64,000 nt of DNA from Porites lobata. Its lineage: Eukaryota > Cnidaria > Anthozoa > Scleractinia > Poritidae. Location: positions 177,001 through 241,000 of the forward strand of contig CALNXK010000320.1 in NCBI GenBank assembly GCA_942486035.1, read 5' to 3'. Within the stretch, counting starts at the first letter, position 1. Every line of letters starts with the position of its first letter. The notes under the pieces were generated by a model. That model saw only the letters and a program-made list of their open reading frames with translations. It had not been told where the DNA came from and did no database searches. The position numbers and the translations under genes are program-made. Positions 60,556-64,000 of the stretch are shown here, one piece after another.

Positions 60556-63471
60556 ACCTGACCACACCCCTTAACAGTAATCAGCGCACTATGAGTAATT
60601 GGGCAGAGGAACACGCTGGCATTTAAAAGCTTTGGATAGAAGAAGTAAGTTGGAAAAAATTGGAAAAGCGCATAAAAGCGATATAAAGTTTGTATCCCGA
60701 GTGAGTTTTCATTCTTGCCAGACCAGTATATTTTGTATAATGTGTTTGTTCTGCCACGAACAAAGACCCATCTGTTTCTCTGCAGAGTTTAAAAGGGAGC
60801 TATCAGAGACTGTAATCAAAATCTAAAGCAATTTGTTTTACTTTTCATTTTAATCGGTATACAGAACCATTTGCACCTCGCAGTTTCTTATTTACTTTGC
60901 CGGTTAAGTGGTAAAAGAAAGAAAGATACAAGAGGTTTACAATTTTCGACCCCGTTTTGAATTCCCTTCCTCAGCTTTGTTCAACCTTGCCATTCTTAAT
61001 AGCGCCGTCATTCTACCTCTAAGCTCTCCAATTTTTTCAAACGTAAAAATCAATCGGGAATCCAGCGCGGGAAAATGCAGAATTCTGCACATGATCGTTC
61101 CCTTTCCGCAAACTCTTGAATTAAAGTTAATTCGTTTTTGATTGACGCCTAGACTACTGCGAGAAAAATTTCCTGTTTTTAAGGGGGACAAGCGGCGTCT
61201 TCCTCCCTCCCCCCCGAAAAAAAATTGTTTGATTATGTTAATGCATATTGCAAGATAAGAAACATTTTAGGCCACATTGGTCTTTTGCAACCAATAACCG
61301 TATTTAGTGTTACTTTGTTTGTTTGTTTAAATAGCCAAATGGTAAGCTCCTTTGAATATCCAAATACTGTCAGGGGTCAGCATGGGACGTAGCCGCCCTG
61401 ATAGTTGGTCACGTGGCCCATCCGGCTATAGACTGACTACGTTCCATACAGAGCCCTAGCATTCCGGTTTCATTTTCCCTTTTTTCCAAGATATTTTTGC
61501 GGCTGCTATTGCAGCTGCTTTTTTCAGGGGTTGTAATTAAATGCCCATATAGATAAATAATTACATAATAAAGTTATTACCACAAATATTTTTTGCGGTT
61601 TGCGTAGAGTCCTTAGCGCCTTCGCACATGTACCCTCTTTTAGACTGAAACGAGTCTTTAATCGTCCTACCGGGTTATACATATGATACATTTAGCCTCC
61701 CAGAAACTTCCCCTCCATTCCTCCATTTAGGTGCTAAGCTCCCCTTGAATGGGGTTGGTCATTATCTCGCAATAACAGATTATACAATTTTCTTACTTTC
61801 CCACTCTACTGAATCCTATTTAGCGAATTCCAAATGATCCGCCAATAGTAGATTGGCTTTAAACAAAAGCGTTCGTCTAAGGACCAATTACGATAAGCAC
61901 AGTACATGATGAACCAATGAGGTTTTGGAGCCCACGACACATGCAACCAACGCAAAGGGCGGGAGAAGAGTGTGAACGAGGTAAAATGAATTTTGATCTT
62001 ACTTCTGTGTAATTTGTTATGAGAAAAGGGCTCGAGAATTTTTGGCCAATTACGAAGAAAGGCAATGCAAAGCCAAAAACAATAAAGAAAATTTCTCTGA
62101 GCACAAAATCGAAACCTTCTTCATATAAAGCAACCTCGTTCGCAGGGTCCTGTCTCAGCTTCGGAGTATTTCGATCCGAAATTTTGGACCTTTGGAATGC
62201 TACATTTGCTACATTCATCTTGATTATCAATTCTCAACAGATTTCTTAAAATAACCCATACATTTTTAGAACTTATTCTATCATGTACTTTTAATCCGTA
62301 ATAACGTCAACCGAATGCGCCCTAAGTTTGCCAGCTATCTTCCTGGAAGTCTGCAAAAACAAAATCCAGAAATATTGTAACGGCCAGACCCGACCCACCT
62401 CTGCTCAACTAGATCAGCAAATTTATTGCTCCGGCCAGGCAGTCTCACAGGTCTAAGCAACAAACTGACAACAATTTTTCATGGTCTTTACCTTTATCGA
62501 TCAAAAAAATGACGTCAAAATGTTCAAACCTCCAGTGGAAACACGAACCGCAGGCGAGAGGTTTCAATGCAAAGTTTTGAACATTTTGAAGTCATTTCTG
62601 TGGTTGATAAAAGAATACACATTGTCGTCGTTTTGTTCTTTACAATAGTATTGAGATTTCTCTATGTCCATTTTCGTTAACGTTTCTCGGAAAACCACGG
62701 GCGAGAGAAAGAGAAAACAAACTGCGCCACTCGCGTCCTTTCTTAATACTACCATGGCTCTCGACCAATACGCGTGCGAGAAATCGCTTTCCACCACGTG
62801 GGTGCGTGAGCACCACCTTCACTAAGTCCATCTATGGGAACTGGGTGGGCCTGAGAGAAGGGTTCATTTTACCATCTCCTGATTTTACTTAATCTTACTT
62901 AACTTATTTTACGTGTTCATACCTCGTTCAGTTCAAGCGCATTCAGTGACCATTATGTGATGACTGCTTATGGATCAGGCTTTTGGACCAGCAGATCGAT
63001 TGGCGCCCTTGTACGCCTACCAAGTATTTTGAAATGAATCGCATGTTCACAACTACGAAGTAGTCCGAGATCAAAACATTCTCTCTTGATTAGAGTGAAT
63101 CTACGAGGTTGCACTGTTCACTAGTTGTTTGTCACTGTTTTCGTCCTGAAATATTTGTTTTGTTTTAATTTACGAATGCGGTTAAATCTAAGGTTGATAA
63201 GCTTTGTAATGTCTTCCGCTGATACAAACGTTGAGATTTATCTATCATCACGTGACCAAGTTACACACTACCGGTCGTGAGATATTTTGGAAAAGAAATC
63301 TTTTTGTCAATCAGAGGGCACATGCGCGATGAAAGATGAATTTTCCGAGAAACTCCTTAAAGCTCAGTGAACCGTGGGTAATGAAACAATTCTTCGCAAG
63401 TCATCGAGCTCGGATCAAAACAGATCACAAGTTCAGCGTTTAGAGTTTCCTTGTTCAACATTCTTGAAATA
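60556..63471. other. Intergenic DNA between TNF-like genes 2 and 3
   Basis: No gene recognised. It contains a short inverted-repeat copy (62507-62600) and a single-arm fragment of the AACCTCGTTC repeat near 62131. The promoter of the third ligand gene must lie toward its right end. Confidence 0.4.
62507..62600. repeat. Short inverted-repeat element, GACGTCAAAATGTTC type, copy 2
   Basis: atgacgtcaaaatgttcaaa faces ttttgaacattttgaagtca across about 50 bases. Similar to 51563-51655. Confidence 0.55.
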
Positions 63472-63960
63472 ATGGACCAACGAGGGAAGACACGTGGGCA
63501 TCGCTGCGCGGCTAATTTCGGGATTGCAATAGCTGTGTTATACATCGTGTTAACAACGATTTGTATGGTTTCTTTGTACCGTATTGTAATATCACAGACA
63601 GCAAGAATACAATCGCTCGAGACAGTCGCAGGCACATTGGCAGCTCGTGTTTACAAGTTGGAAAGCAGCTTCACAGCTCAGAAATCTCACGGAAGATCTG
63701 CGGGTGAAACTGAAGGTGTTTTGGAGGAGAAATCTAAACAGCTGAAAACCAAGGTTTGGCTGATAGATGTTATCAGAGGCGCGATTTTTACGTTGTCGCA
63801 ATTAATTTCGTATTCAAAGATTGTTATGAATTTGTAATTAGTGTTTTTAAGAGGGGACAGAAAGTAATTGTTCATTTCTGCTGTTTGCAGCTTGCTTTAA
63901 TCGATACATCACAAGAGAGAGCTAAAAGACAGATGGGAGGTATTTGTCCGTGTCTCCAAG
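63472..63960 (+). CDS. EDA-like TNF superfamily ligand 3, 5' part (cut by window end)
   Basis: Two coding exons are visible: 63472-63753 (94 codons) and 63891-63960, the latter ending in phase 1 at a GT donor (CAAG|GTAATA). Exon 1 encodes a basic tail, a transmembrane helix (about 17-43) and a stalk with ARIQSLE and ARVYKLE, nearly identical in pattern to RIQTLE and ARVYKLE of gene 2. Exon 2 carries a furin-type site ERAKR|QMGG and then CPCLQ. Exon phases and lengths (282 and 70 nt) match gene 2 (279 and 67 nt), so genes 2 and 3 look like a recent duplicate pair. Collagen and TNF exons are expected beyond the window. I used the ATG at 63472 (ATAATGG), not the in-frame TTG upstream. The exon 1 donor (GTTTGG) is weak. 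Confidence 0.82.
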
Positions 63961-64000
63961 GTAATAAGTCTGTTGTTGCTTCAATAAACATGACATTTTT

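Overview
The window is eukaryotic: introns with GT/AG borders, compact conserved exons, and a dense background of inverted-repeat DNA transposons (MITEs), LINE fragments and a tRNA-type SINE. The protein set, the expanded EDA-like TNF ligands, the base composition and the repeat style suggest an anthozoan cnidarian, most likely a stony coral. This assignment is inference; no species marker is present.

Layout. Positions 1-790 hold the 3' end of a Ty3/gypsy-like LTR retrotransposon. From 5.4 to 12 kb is CWC15 (spliceosome factor, minus strand, six coding exons). From 15.0 to 15.6 kb is an intronless PX-domain sorting nexin (SNX22/24 type, minus). From 16.05 to 21.0 kb is DCUN1D1/2 (cullin neddylation co-E3, plus, seven coding exons). 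From 25.7 to 28.7 kb is RNF7/RBX2 (cullin RING subunit, minus, three coding exons). From 29.0 to 36.05 kb is a phospholipid scramblase (plus, eight coding exons). SNX/DCUN1D and RNF7/PLSCR are head-to-head pairs with short shared promoter regions; DCUN1D and RNF7 converge. At 37.3-37.4 kb is a lone minus-strand first-exon-like sequence with no recognised continuation.

From 42.6 kb to the window end is a tandem, same-strand array of at least three ectodysplasin-like TNF superfamily ligands. Each begins with a single-exon cytoplasmic/transmembrane/stalk region, followed by a phase-0 exon carrying a furin-type site and then cysteines. Genes 1 and 2 continue through small collagen exons into one TNF-homology exon; gene 3 is cut by the window end. 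The copies have diverged in collagen length and in cysteine content of the TNF domain.

Introns and intergenic DNA are packed with non-autonomous elements: TTAA-flanked foldbacks, TA-flanked MITEs, and hAT-like elements with 5-, 6- or 8-bp flanking duplications. There is also one decayed hAT transposase remnant at 39.4-40.35 kb. All coordinates of spliced genes were assembled by eye from reading frame, splice sites and remembered homologues; none was checked by alignment or transcript data.
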